Assembly (NCBI RefSeq): GCF_907165205.1
Contig: NC_058196.1
Span: forward strand, 32,592,501-32,656,500
Origin: Coccinella septempunctata
Taxonomy: Eukaryota; Arthropoda; Insecta; Coleoptera; Coccinellidae
Reading direction: 5' to 3'
Length of the DNA: 64,000 bases
Position 1 is the stretch's first letter. The number at the start of each line of letters is the position of its first letter. Below are positions 23,009 through 35,400 of this stretch, piece after piece. Both the position numbers and the translations under genes were made by a program. A model generated the notes under the pieces. The model was given only the letters and a program-made list of their open reading frames with translations. It had not been told where the DNA came from and made no database searches.

Positions 23009-26000
23009 CTACTTGATCAACAGGAACCCTTGCACGTGTAGCACGAACTTCTCGAAGTTTGTCTTGAACTTGATCCTGGGATACCTCTCGTTATCGAAAT
23101 CTATCCCGCCCAGCATCCTATCGAACGCGCATGACAACCTATCAGCCACCATGTGATCCTGTTGACTCTGCACCAACATCTGGACGCAAGCCTCGTACTC
23201 TTTCGGGTAACAGCAGACCAGCAGGTAGACGGCCTCGCCTGCCATGCCCAAGAGATCGGCGCTGATCTGATTGGACAGAGACAGATCGAGGAGGAGCTTG
23301 AGACACGGTCGCAGCATGTCGTAGATACGCATGTGATCTAGCTTGTGCTTGTGCATGTAACCGCTCACCCTCGATATGAAATCCAGACAGGTCTGCGTGA
23401 TCTCCGGACTGAACTGGGAGAGACCGATCTCGATGGACCGTAGTACGTGGATCATGACGTCGTTGTCGAGGGTGCAGATCTCCTTGGGACACATGTCGTT
23501 GATGTGGTTCAACAAGCGATAGTACTGCAGGCAGAGGTTGGGATACTTCAGCATCTCCTGGCTGATGAACGGCATTATCACGCAGACGCCGCTCATGACG
23601 TAAGTCGACGCTTTCACCGTTTCGGCCGCGTTCTCCGACGGACAGAAATCCAGATAATCTTTTGACAGTAGATACGTCAGAACGTCCAGTATGTGAGACA
23701 GATCCTGAGCGATGAAATCTTCGGCCGATGATTCCGTGGTGAGTCTGTTGGCGTGACACTGCGCGTATTGCGTCACGAACTCGACGCTGTAACGGAACAT
23801 CCTGTACGCCTGGTCGTGCTTCAGGTAGCACACCAGCGATTTGGCCGATTGGCTGAGTAGCTCGAGGACCGACTGGACGACCACCTGGTAGTTGTAGTAG
23901 GTCTTGAACGACCCGACCATCGCCTCGACGACGTCGCACATGCTGTCGAAGATGACGTGGGCGCTGCGCATCGCCGCCCCTTTGGATACGCCGATCAGGC
24001 ATTCCATCAGGTCGACCAGCTCGTTCTGCACCTGTTCGTTGTGGATGGACAGGAGTTTGCCGTTGGAGAGGAGGGCGCCGAAGCGTACGCGGATGGGGTG
24101 GACTATCCTCTCCATGTATTCGGCCATCGCGGTCTCGTCGTGGCACAGGGTGGTGGCGGCCAGGGCGAAGCCCCTGTACAGACCGCGTCTGATCTCTGGC
24201 GGAAGATGACCGGACTTCAGCTCGTTCTGCATGGCGACCAGGCTCCAGATGTTCTCGGCGTTCAGGAAGTGTTGCGACCTGAAAAGTTGTTTTAAATTCT
24301 CATTCTAGACGGCGGAGCTGTAACCCCTGGAAGTCGGGTACTTACTTATTCTTGACGGAGACTATGTCCCCGAAGAGATCCACGGTATCTTGAAGGAGGA
24401 CCGGTTCCGTGTAAAAATTGATTATGTTATTTTGGACTTTCGCTATTATGAAATTGATTATGTAGTTCGCCCCCTCTGTGCCTTTTCCGATGACCGCGAG
24501 CAGGAGCGGACTCATCTGAAACGGTAAATTGATCAGAAAAAAAAGTGGCCTGGAATGGGGAATTCTCCTCGATTTGGCTTATCACTGCATATGCAAGCGA
24601 TTTTTTCAAATTCACCGCGGAAACTATTCAAAATCATCCTTCAAATATGGGGTTTTAAAATTTAAATCGCTTTGTGCGGAGTTTACGATTTGGCAACAGC
24701 GCATACAAGACAACGAAAAGAACAATGTCCGATCAGCTGTTGATCTACAGGCGCGTACTTACTGGCGAGCTTCAACTGCAACCGGCCATAAAAATCCCAT
24801 AAAATTTTACGACCTTACTCGTTCGTCGCAGACTTCATAGACAGCCATCTTTGTTGTTTATCTCATCAAGATAATGCATTTGTTTTCCTTATTATCAAGG
24901 CATATTTCAGTCGATGTTGCCAGCTTGTACAATTCTCACAAAACGCTTTAAACTTTAAACACTCATTTTTATTTTTCATTTTTAAGTTTTTAAGTGCTTA
25001 AAATAATTATTTTTTTTGGGAAACGGTTGAAATGGTTATTTCAAAATGAGTATTCCCTATTACATCCCAGTGTGTTAAATCAGAAGATACCACCCTAAAT
25101 TTTTCTTCCCTCATGCAAAATTCGAAAAGAACTAAAATTTCGTTCGTAGGGGGCATTTTATACGGTTGGTACCAATAACAATTCGTATCAACCCTTTGAG
25201 CGTGACAACAGCAACCCCTAAAATCTTAAATGGGAAGGGGGTTGAGTGACGCCTTGTTTTAAAGGTAGTTCGATTGCATTTTCGAAAATGCCATACACTT
25301 GACCTACTGAACCGGCATTTGGAACACAAACCTAACCTAAAAAATTTCCTAGATCATTACTTTCTTTCTTCTCACACTTTTAGAACGTTTAGTTGAATAA
25401 TATAAATGCGTCTTAGTGAAAATGAACTATACAGGGTGAATCTTTGAATTTGAAAAATATTTTAACGGTAGATTCTTGAGGTCAAAAGAACTGTTCACTT
25501 TGTTACCATACCATTTTTTCAGATTCGGCCCTGATAAAAAGATACAGCCATTTTAGGTTTTCATAATGAACTGTGCCACCCCTGGCAAAACAAAATTACC
25601 TTCAGAATCTGTGACACTAAACATCTGTGGATCTTTTAAAAAGAGTTGTATTCAGGCAAAGTGCCCAATTTTTCAAATTTCGCTGATACTTTTTGATTTT
25701 TGGACATCAATTTACTCAAAAACGGCGCATTATACGAGAAAATATGAAGGATACTCTTATTTTACAAAAGGTTCAAATATTCATTAGATAGCGCGCAACT
25801 AAGTTTCAAAAGTTGGGTTCTTTGAATTTTTGGTATTTTTATGGTACGTAATGGTCATTATGAGGACACTGGAAGACGTGGGTGATATCTTGTGTTCGAA
25901 AAAGATTCATCATGTAAATGCACAACTATATTTCGAAATTAATTTCATTCGATAAAACCGTTTGTGAGAAAAACCATAAAAAACTGATTTTTATCAGTTT

Positions 26001-29000
26001 TTTATGGTTTTTCAACACCCTATATCTTTTAAACCGAGCCGATTCGGAAAAAATGGAAAAGGATAAAAGTTTTTCTTTCGACCTCCAGAATTTACTATTA
26101 AGACTCATTCTGTTTATTACCAGTAAATTCTTGAGGTCGAAAGAAAAACTTTTTTCTTTACCAGTTTTTCTGATTCGGCCTGGATGAAAGTATTCAGCGA
26201 TTTAAAGTTTTCATCATGAGCTATGCTTTCAATATACCATTTTAACCTTGTTAGGCTACTCTATCAGAAAAAACAAGCTTTCACTCACTTTTTTGTGGTC
26301 ATTCAGTGTTAATTAAATTCTTAAATTCTTTGTTGTCTGTTATGGCCTGTTGTTATTTTTCTCTTTACTTAATAAACATTATTATTATTCGGTGAACGAA
26401 GTAGTATTTATAATAGAATAAATGATTTCTTGATTTCAAAATCCCTTTGCAACCACCCATATGAGCTCTGATATTCATCATCAATACGTTATAATTTATA
26501 ATCGTTGTTTATTTTACTTCGCACAAGAGTTACAAGATTCAAACATAACCTAAATAAATAAAAAAACGAAATTTTCTCTAAACCTTCCAACGTTGCCAAG
26601 TCGACAAACACAAAACACCACAACCAAGCTAAGAACACCTACCTGCGTGTTGTAATTCTCGTCGGGCGCCAAGTAATACATGCAGAACCGCTTGATGAAC
26701 CACATCAGCGAACAGCTGACCAGGGGGCTCATGAAATGACCCAGCTTTATAGACGCCGCTGAATCCTCGATGACGCACAGCCTGAGGGCGTCCGAGATCA
26801 GCCTGATGACGTCGTCGCATTGGTCTATGGACTTGTTGTCGAACGCCAGGTCCCGCGTCTTGGCCAGCGTCTCCAGGGTCGGGTCGAGGAGGCTCTGCAC
26901 GTTCATGCGCTTCGCCGAGTGCCGTATGACCTCGATCGGTATGGTTGGCGTCTCCCCGTCGCTGTCTATGGCCAGCACGTGGCCGGCTATCATCAGGCTC
27001 CAGTGGAGGTCCTCGAACACGCTCTCCAGCTGCATCGATTCGTCCAGCGTCAGGGGCCGCACCTCCATGATCTGCAGGATGGACTTGAGCTGCTCGGTGC
27101 CCATCTCCAGGAGCCTAGACGTGGTAGAAAGATAAGGACAAAATATTAAAGCAGTAATAAGCCAGTTACGTCGGGATTAGATGAGCCTACCGCAGTAGAA
27201 GGCTAAAAAGCCTAGAAATTAGTGAAGGTAAACTCCTTCGCCCTGAAGATGCTATTGTGACAGCGAAACACGTATCGTGCTTCAAAAACTCATTTTTTTA
27301 CCCTCTCTTGTTAGATATATGGAAGAATTCAAAAATTGACTCACTTGTAAAGAACTGGCAGGGAATATTCCAACACGTAACGTCCGAAAATGCCGATGAC
27401 CTGCAGCTGATCCAGGTACTTGATCCTGTCCGAATCTTCGACGTTCTCGTTGTCGATCTCCTCGTCAGATGTGATGTTTTTTCTGAAGCCGCTAGGCGGG
27501 CCGATCCGGCTCTGTACGTACTTGTTGAATATGCGTATGGCGTATGGTTGTATCACCTCTTCTTTCGAACACTTTCCGTAATCGCCGAACAAATAACACC
27601 ACACGCTTATCATGTTTCTGAAAGAGTCCTCATAGATTTCGTCGTTCTGCAAAAAAACCAAACGGAGCCATAACCTACATTCACTCTAACCAGATAAGAA
27701 CTGGGGTAGGTTAAAAAGACGTAAAAATTGTGTCGTTCCCCAGGGTGTTTGCACACCAGCAGTGAGAACTCGAACAGGACTGGGTTAGTAGATGTAATAA
27801 TCAAAGTTTAGACGGATTTCTTCGGGCAAAATCAAACTTCATCACGGAGGTTTACGAAAAAAATACTCACGCATTCATCCGTTACGGATTTCTCGCAGAA
27901 ATGACACGTCAGAGTGGTCATTTCGTCCAGGAAGGTTTCCTGTTCCATCCTAGACAGTCCGTTTGCGATTTCGTAATGATAACAGAAACTAAGTTTCTTC
28001 GCAATCGACGATATCCCTAAGGCCTCCTTCCCGTCTACATTAACGCTGAAATTTTGTTCGAATTTATGTTGAGGAAGTGGTAAAATATCAGTGTATCCAA
28101 TTCATTACATTACTTTCTACGTCTATGGTTTTAACTTGTTGTAAAGTCTTAAATATGGCTACAACTAATAAACAAACATATCAAGTGAATAGTTTCATGC
28201 AAAATATCATTCTAAAAGTAATATTTTAGGCGTACTCAATTATTTAAACCAGAAAAAATGTATTAAACTCATTTATTTCATGAAGAAATACCAAGAAAAA
28301 TTACTAATTTCTTTTTATTATAAGTTTATTTAAACCTTCATATGGCAAACTTACCTCGAAATTAGCTTGGAAAAATTTTCCAGATACCGCTGAATGTAGG
28401 CGATTCTAGCCTCCTCGTTATATATCTTCCTCCCCTCCAAACCTTTAGCAGTCACAGAGGCTAATTGTATCAAACACCCGAGAGCGTGATGGGACAGATC
28501 TTCGGTATACCTCACCTTCCAGTAGATCATGAACATCAGTGGTACCAATTCCGGAGCCAGGAAAACGTCTTTCCACTCCTTCGTGAAATAGAGCAGAGGA
28601 TAATCTTCCACTTCTCTGGTGCTCTCGAACTGGCCTACTATACGTTTCGGAGGTGCAAAGAAGTTAAGGAAAATTCCAGAAAAACTACCTATATAAAAGT
28701 TAAAAACAGACTTTTTTTGTGATTAATAGTTTAAAAAGGATATCGATTAGATTGCTGAAGCTCCACACTAACACCTGCTCGGCAATTTGTAACAAACTTC
28801 TAATGAATTGTGCAGTCTGCGGCTGGAAGGGAGTCTCGATCCCGGTAACATCTTTCAACAGTCCCATGACGAATTTAAAAATCCTTATCAAGTCTGTAGT
28901 CTCAAACTGCCTTTTGCATTTATTGTGCACTTCCCACGGTAAACCCAGATCGCTGGATTTGCACGTCGACGCGTATTCTTGCATAAGGATCGAAAACAGT

Positions 29001-29584
29001 TGACAACCTAATATTTTCTGGGGAAAAATCGATTTAACCAATGAATCACGAACCTTAAGAGTCTCACCTTCGGATTTTCCGCATTCGTGATCAAGTCTTC
29101 AACTTGATTCAATAAACTACGCCTTTGTTTTCCATTGTCATCAGCACTAATTCTCTTTACCATTATACTTATGGCGATCAGTATCTTATCCCTCACGAAA
29201 CAGGGTATATCTCTCGTTACTACGAATTTAAATAAGTACTGAATAAGGTCTTCTTTATCCGAGAATGATACAAAATTCCACTCTCTTACAATTCCTCGTT
29301 TTATCACTTCAGCTGCTTCGAAATGCAAGTAGTCTACATTTGATTTTTCTAAAATTTGCCTGCATGTTCGGATAGGAGTCTTTGTTCTTCTGAAATTGAG
29401 GAGGATCTCTTCAGCCTTTCGTCTTTCTTCATTTGTGACTAAATTCGGGGCAGCCTTAAATGAAAAGATAGAAAATTGAATAATTCTCGATTATAAGAAA
29501 GTTTAAAGTTTATGTAATACGAAGTTCACTTACCATTATTACACGGGCAGCACCCTCCAATTCATTCATAAATCCTTCATTCAT
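23009..29584 (-). CDS. Xpo4: Exportin-4 (XPO4), importin-beta family nuclear export receptor
   Basis: Exons on the minus strand: 29584-29534, 29454-29068, 29017-28744, 28652-28355, 28045-27871, 27646-27345, 27114-26643, 24515-24346, 24278-23009. All phases agree, giving about 1132 residues (human about 1151). The N-terminus reads MNEGFMNELEGAARVIM, then AAPNLVTNEERRKAEEILL, the family's first HEAT repeats, with YLHFEAAEVIKRGIVREWN next. The C-terminus ends FEKFVLHVQGFLLIK. Exportin-4 carries eIF5A and SMAD3 out of the nucleus with Ran-GTP, and imports some SOX factors. The exon 3/exon 4 junction works only as a U12-type AT-AC intron (28743-28653). Intron 7 (26642-24516) is 2.1 kb and contains repeat D1. 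The gene is divergent from TMEM267. Confidence 0.94.
25430..26230 (+). repeat. Dispersed repeat (family D1) in XPO4 intron 7
   Basis: This is the second copy of the block at 13850-14450, with the same order of motifs (GAACTGTGCCACCCCTGG, ACATCTGTGGATCTTT, AAACGGCGCAT) and moderate divergence. A partial reiteration with TTTTTCTGATTCGGCC follows at about 26160. It lies antisense relative to XPO4. Confidence 0.7.
28653..28743 (-). other. U12-type AT-AC intron of XPO4
   Basis: Read on the minus strand, this 91 bp intron begins ATATCCTTTT, matching the U12 5' splice-site consensus. It contains TTTTCCTTAAC, an exact U12 branch site, about a dozen bases before the end TTCTTTGCAC. Exon 3 ends in phase 1 and exon 4 resumes with CT, forming an Ala codon and keeping the exportin frame (SFSNLI-APKRIVGQFES). 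No GT-AG pair that I tested gives a continuous frame here. Confidence 0.9.
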
Positions 29585-30177
29585 TTTCAATTTTGTTTAC
29601 GCGTTTACTCTTTAAAAAATATAACTATTTTCTTGTGACGAAATTGGATTCTTAGGTTAGATTCATCGACATCGACTAGACAAATATCTTTTTCTTTTCA
29701 TAAACGTGCTTGCTGAAAAAAATGCGATATATCGAAAGATTTTCCATGAAAATAATGGCGACGAAATATTGCTAATAGTCGAATAAAAAGTAAATATTTG
29801 AATCCAAACAGAAAGATAACAAATTCGTTATAAATCCTGACCACGATCAAGTAACCTAACCTAAAAACTGAAGTCTGTCAGGCAGAAATAACCAATTTCA
29901 AGCCGAGCAGCTTATTAATGAATTCCTGGAAATCCATAAACGAGCAATTAATGTTTTCAAAATAATTATTTCCCCTCCCACATGATTCTTACTTTCCAGC
30001 TACGCAGTTTTTCATAATTTTTTTTTGACAGTGACGTTTTTCCAGGATCCTGTATGACATTCGACATTCAAATGACAGTACACAAAATCTATATGCGTCG
30101 TAATTTATACGTCAAAAACATTAGATATATCCGGAAAAATAATATTGTTTGGGAAATCTAATCATCAGGAGATCTTT
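29585..30177. promoter_or_regulatory. Divergent intergenic region XPO4 / TMEM267
   Basis: These 593 bp lie between the two start codons on opposite strands and should carry both promoters. No element can be placed with confidence. An in-frame extension upstream of the TMEM267 ATG exists only with a non-ATG start, so I use the ATG at 30178. Confidence 0.45.
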
Positions 30178-30865
30178 ATGAAGAATTTGTTTTCGTTTTT
30201 TATCAAGCGGACCCAAACAATCAATGCAGTAGCTTTATTAGTCGCTGTAAGTCTGCTTGGTGATCACTTAGTTTCTAGAATCCATCAAAAGCATGCAGTC
30301 AAGGCTATCTGCGATAACTCTACTCACTTTTTAATCGGTGGTATCTCATGGTTAATCGTATGCATAAATACTTCCTTTTTACAAAATCACACTCAATGTT
30401 TATTCGAAATACTCTTGTGTGCCTTTATCGCATCCGTTATTGATGTAGACCATTTTATAAGTGCCAGGTCTTTGAGTCTAAAGGTACTAGATAATGTTGT
30501 TTGTTTTGACAATACCTATAATCAAGTTTTTCTTTCCGCAGGAAGCTACCAATCTGAAAGAAAGGCCATTTCTACACTCCACGACTGTTCCAATTGTGAC
30601 TTGTGCGTGTTTTTACTTGTGTGGAAACCTGTGGAAAAGTGCCATTCTGAAAAGACTGACACCAGTGATATTTATTGCTTTCTCAAGTCATCATATTAGA
30701 GATGCAACAAGACGTGGTTTATGGTTTTCTCCTTTTGGATCTACAGCACCAATACCTTATAAACTTTACATTTCATTGAACTGTGCGATACCGTTGGTGA
30801 TTAGTTTCCTACTGAACAAATTCGGTCACCATATCAGAGTCCAGTATACAGTGTTTGTCGTCTAA
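30178..30865 (+). CDS. TMEM267 (C5orf28) family multi-pass membrane protein
   Basis: Two exons, 30178-30483 (102 codons) and 30542-30865 (107 codons plus stop), joined in phase 0 by a 58 bp GT-AG intron. The result is 209 residues, against about 215 in human TMEM267. Family hallmarks are DNSTHFLIGGISW, IASVIDVDHF, RPFLHSTTVP, SSHHIRD and RGLWFSPFGSTAPIP. Several hydrophobic segments predict a multi-pass membrane protein. The conserved DVDHF and SHHIRD histidines and aspartates look like a metal site, as in DUF457-type membrane hydrolases, but the function is unknown. The stop codon is only 50 bp from the Met start, with no AATAAA between them, so its mRNA may read into Met. Confidence 0.93.
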
Positions 30866-30915
30866 GAACTGATCAGTCGGAATAACTGATGGTGCTGATT
30901 GAAGACTAGAAAAAG

Positions 30916-32433
30916 ATGTTAATTTCAAGAAACCACGATTATTTAGAAACTTCTAAAATGTCAATTCCTTGTCGTTTACAACCCGATCACAACCCCCCAA
31001 GCAACAGCAGGGAGATGAGAAACAAAGCGGAGAAGCTGAGACGTGACAAGCTGAACTCTTACATCGGAGAACTCGCAAAGATGGTACCAATGGTGGCCAA
31101 GAGTTCAAAAAGGATGGACAAAACCAGCATTTTGAGATTGAGCGCTTCGCATCTCAGAATCTACCATACTTTGATGAACGGAAAGGTCAAGCTGCAAATA
31201 CAGATGCCGCATCAGGTAGATCAGTGCATGTTGGAACAAATAGTTTATAACGAGTTGGGAGGTTTTTTGATGGTTTTGGATGCAAACGCTAAAATTATGT
31301 TCGTGTCCCCAACTGTGGAGAATTTATTGGGATACCTACAAACGGACCTTATGGGACAGTCGATTTATAACGTTACCCTCCAGATGGACCATGAGATTTT
31401 AAGGAGGCACCTGATTATTAGCAACAGTACTGATGAAAATTGTAACAGAGATAATTTCATGATTTCTCTGAAAAGAGCTGCTCCGAGATCAGAAATGCCG
31501 GTTTATGAGAGGGTGAGAGTGATGAGCGTTTTCAAATCTTTATCGTACACCACCGATTATGATACAGCGACTTTGATGGAAGTACCCCCGAACACTGTGG
31601 GTAACGACATTTGGCTGCTGTTCATAAGGATGAATCGACCGGAAAAGATACCGCTAAGGATGATGGAGTCCTCCAAGGACGAATATTACACCAGACATCT
31701 GGTAGACGGTCGCATAGTCTGTTGCGACCAAAGGATCTCGTTGATTGCTGGTTATTTCACCGATGAAGTTTTTGGGATATCTGCGTTTAAGTTTATGCAT
31801 CTCGATGATGTTCGCTGGGTCATAATAGCCCTGAGACAGATGTACGATAGGGGTGAAACTAAGGGAACTTCTTGCTACAGATTATTATCCAGAAACAGCA
31901 AGTACATATACCTGCGAACTTCTGGTTTTTTGGAGTACGATTCCCATGGCACAGTCGAGAGTTTCCTCTGCTACAACAGTTTGGTGGACGAAACGGAAGG
32001 CAAAAGATTGATTGAAGAGATGAAACGCAGATATTCTGCTTATGTTAACACCAATTACCTGATTCCGGGGAGTCCGAACACACCAATAGGAGCTGAGAGT
32101 TTGGAAGAGCCCCTGAACGTGGAGCAGGCCATTAAACACCTTATAATGAACCTACCGTCGTCTCCTTGCTCAACACCAAGTCCAAAATTAACGTACACCG
32201 ACGAGAAAGAAGACTGTGATGAAAAACTGACTGAAATTTCTACCGACAACAAAGTAATACCTAAGACTGTTTTAAAGAGGCCGCCCTGTACCAACCTTGA
32301 TGCCAATCTTCCCATCAAACGTCTGAAAAACTCCCCGTATTCGATGCACAACCCGCCGTTGACGTTTAAGACCAGGACGGACCTGAGGATCAAGGAGGAG
32401 CCGTTATGCGAGGATCTATATAGGGAAATTTAA
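30916..32433 (+). CDS. Met: Methoprene-tolerant (Met), bHLH-PAS juvenile hormone receptor
   Basis: A single uninterrupted exon of 505 codons. An in-frame TAG at 30907-30909 precedes the first ATG; a second ATG is at 30958. The bHLH spans about residues 32-86 (SREMRNKAEKLRRDKLN basic region, KTSILRLSASHLRIY helix 2). PAS-A spans about 106-170 and PAS-B about 256-365 (YYTRHLVDGRI, AGYFTDEVFG, ALRQMYDRGET, SCYRLLSRN). PAS-B in this family binds juvenile hormone, and the receptor pairs with Taiman to activate Kr-h1. The C-terminal 130 residues are Pro/Ser-rich and end KEEPLCEDLYREI. A poly(A) signal is at 32504-32509. Met and gce are the two Drosophila members; insects outside flies usually have one, called Met. 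The absence of introns is unusual and may reflect intron loss or retroposition. Confidence 0.93.
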   Translation: MLISRNHDYLETSKMSIPCRLQPDHNPPSNSREMRNKAEKLRRDKLNSYIGELAKMVPMVAKSSKRMDKTSILRLSASHLRIYHTLMNGKVKLQIQMPHQVDQCMLEQIVYNELGGFLMVLDANAKIMFVSPTVENLLGYLQTDLMGQSIYNVTLQMDHEILRRHLIISNSTDENCNRDNFMISLKRAAPRSEMPVYERVRVMSVFKSLSYTTDYDTATLMEVPPNTVGNDIWLLFIRMNRPEKIPLRMMESSKDEYYTRHLVDGRIVCCDQRISLIAGYFTDEVFGISAFKFMHLDDVRWVIIALRQMYDRGETKGTSCYRLLSRNSKYIYLRTSGFLEYDSHGTVESFLCYNSLVDETEGKRLIEEMKRRYSAYVNTNYLIPGSPNTPIGAESLEEPLNVEQAIKHLIMNLPSSPCSTPSPKLTYTDEKEDCDEKLTEISTDNKVIPKTVLKRPPCTNLDANLPIKRLKNSPYSMHNPPLTFKTRTDLRIKEEPLCEDLYREI

Positions 32434-35400
32434 TATATAAGTTCAAGTGGTGTTAATGTTGCCTCTGAGAAATTCAGAGATGTTTTGAGAAGATCGGGTT
32501 TCAAATAAATGCAGATCGGAGGGGTAGGTACCTAATTAATTGAATTTTTAGATTTGGAATATCTTTATTTGTTAACAATTGGCTCAAATTGCATGACTCA
32601 CTTCAGTTCTTAGCAGTTTTGGTTTGTTGTCCAGAATGTAGAACCTTTGGTATAGTTTGGTTTGGTGAAAATTAGCCGTACTCTTTGAAATTTGCGTTTG
32701 CGATCCTCAAAAATATTGATTTTTTCAAAAAAATGCGAAGGTGCATAGAAATAAATTAGATGTGCCATAAAATGGGACAGTGCTCACCGAATATCATTGG
32801 TTCTATGTCAGGATACATAGAAATATTGATATCCATCTGTGGTCCTCAGGACCACAGACTCCTTCAGGAAGACGGAGAACACAGAAAGAGAATAAAAGTT
32901 CTATGCATTCATTGCATTCTATGCATAAAGAAAATATTTAAATCTGAAACAATGATATTTGAATTGCAAAAACAACCAAAATCAATATTTTTAGGTGCGC
33001 ACTTCCTTTTGATGCATGTAAAAAATTATTTTTCCTGTCCGCCATTTTTATTTCGAGCTGTTTGTCAAGAACAGATGCAATTTGGAAGACTTTTTCGACC
33101 CATTGTAAATATTGCAAACGAATACTCATTTTAATATTAGTACCATGATTTTCAGAAGTTAAACAATTGTTTATTCCCTTAAAAAGAAAACAAAAAATTA
33201 TTTTAAGTTTGAGCAGCTATATTCATCTTTCCAAAAATTCCTTGTCACCAGAAATGATGCAAATTTCAAAGAGTACCTCCAAATTTAATGTGCAATCTAT
33301 TTGAAAATTTGTTCATTGGTTTACAGGAAGATTTGGATTCGCGATAATTTCTATGGACCAATGAAATTATTATGAAGTTTTTAAGCTTGGGTTGAATAAA
33401 CCCAAAAAAAAAGGGACATAAAATACCGACTTCTTAGTCAATTCCAAAAACAATAAGAAAAGATGTCCAAGAAATGAATAAATACGTATTAGATCAGAAA
33501 AAAGGACATGCGAAAACTTGTTCTGTCGATCCTGGATCAAATCTGACTTGAGTCAAACGAGAAAAAAAAATTATTAGGTTGTTTAGAATAAACCTGAACT
33601 GAAAATATTGACTGCAAAAATTTTACTATATATTTATTGTGATAGTCTATTGTACAATTTTAAAGAATTTTTATGATCCACCCGGATCTGGTGGATAATT
33701 TCTCAATACCACCTAGGGTAGTATACAGTTCCATCTGCACTTTTTTCGAAAGCTTTTCTCAAAACTTTACGCGTTTTGTTTCTCAGATTTTCCAGCTTAA
33801 AATATACTCGAGACTGATGTCAGCCATACTTAAAGAAAAATATGATTTTTTTTTTCATCGATATCGTGCATGATGATTGTGTAGTGGTTAGAATTTGTTC
33901 TTTGTTCAAAGGATACGGACTAGATCAACAACAGTTGCTATATGTGTAAGAATGAAGTGCAAATAATAGACTGTGGTATGTATACCCTGCAGAGTGAAAA
34001 TTTTTCGCTTTGGCTAGTTGTTTGGAACAATTACATTGGTGACGTTAAGTGCTTGATTTTGTACGAGGAAAGACTGATAGATTGTACAGTAATGTTTAAT
34101 ACTGGGCGTTTATTTTGTTTGAACGTTAGATGAATTTTTTGAAGAGATGGAGAGGAAATTCTTGCAGGATTGGGAATTTTTTTCTTTACAATTGGCAGCT
34201 TGATTGAAATGAATTTATAAGAAGTGGATCAAATTTTTCAAACACAATTTTAAATTCAACGAGGCAAAGTACGAATGAAAGAACTAAAAAAGCCCTATTG
34301 ATTAGGCGAGGTTTTTCTCTTGACTTTCAAAAAGAGTTTTTGAAGCAATATTCCAAAGTTTTTAGGCCAGGATTTTATATAAAGTAAAAATAGATTATTT
34401 TTGTTAGTAATTCAAATCATTCTTCATTTGACATTCAGACCATAGACAATAACAACAAATGTCATTGGTCGTTGCTTGCCATTGGTTAACTATTGTCCGA
34501 TGAGAGTAAATGAGAGCTGTCATGTTGGTAAGAATGTCAAAAAAATTCAAATCTCCACGCTTAGACGTATTTTTTCCATATTTAGACATGAAATTGATTC
34601 ATAAAAGCACGGGCAGGATTCTAAGGCCTCCTATGATCCCTTCAACGATCGAAAAACTACTTTTTTTTCCAATTCTACAAAAATACGAACAAGATTGCCG
34701 ACTTTTTCCCTGCTAATCGCTTAGCTTCTTCTCATTTATCATCCGGCCGAACGAGCGGAATAACAAGATTGGAATTAAATTGTGTTCAACAAGCTATTAA
34801 AATTCCGAAGGTCATGGGCTCAGGTTTTACGAATCTATCATGTGATAGACTGGCTTCTAAATGTAAGTTCCACTTCTGTTGATCGAGCGGTGATTCAGAC
34901 GAATTTCGGTCAACTCTGGAATTTCTCCTCGTATCTACCAACCAATATTGGTCATTTTGGATTCTTTTGTTGGTCCGTGGTTATCTCGAACTGGGGGAGA
35001 GATAAAAATTGATGGGACGTCGAGACAGAATAACAAGAAGAGATTTTTCCTTGTTTTTCCGGTAGATTCACTGATTTTTTCAAGAAAATTGTCTACGGGG
35101 AGAGTATGAAAGGCGTGAGATGTTTTAAAACGCATTAGGTACAAAGGAAAACCTTGCATGACCTTGCGGAGTGCATTATTTATGTGTTTGGTTGTATATT
35201 TGAGATCCCCCAACACGAGGTACTTTTCTAACCCATTTCAAACTTTTAAATTTGTTGCATTTATCACATATTTAAAAACTGGACAGACCTGTTCCTTCAT
35301 CGACTACCTATATGACTTATATCGACGGCTAATTACCATACAATTCACCTTGAATCTTCAAGGTAATCGTATCAGAAGAGACCCAAAGTGCTTACGTGAG

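Noticed and set aside
23142..24146. 334-codon frame overlapping XPO4 exon 9
   Set aside because: It is an alternate frame of a well-supported exportin exon, with Arg/Gln/His-rich shadow composition.
28681..28752. GT-AG splicing of the XPO4 exon 3/4 junction
   Set aside because: The GAGCAG|GTGTTA donor with the TATATAG acceptor gives an in-frame stop; the AT-AC pair alone keeps the frame.
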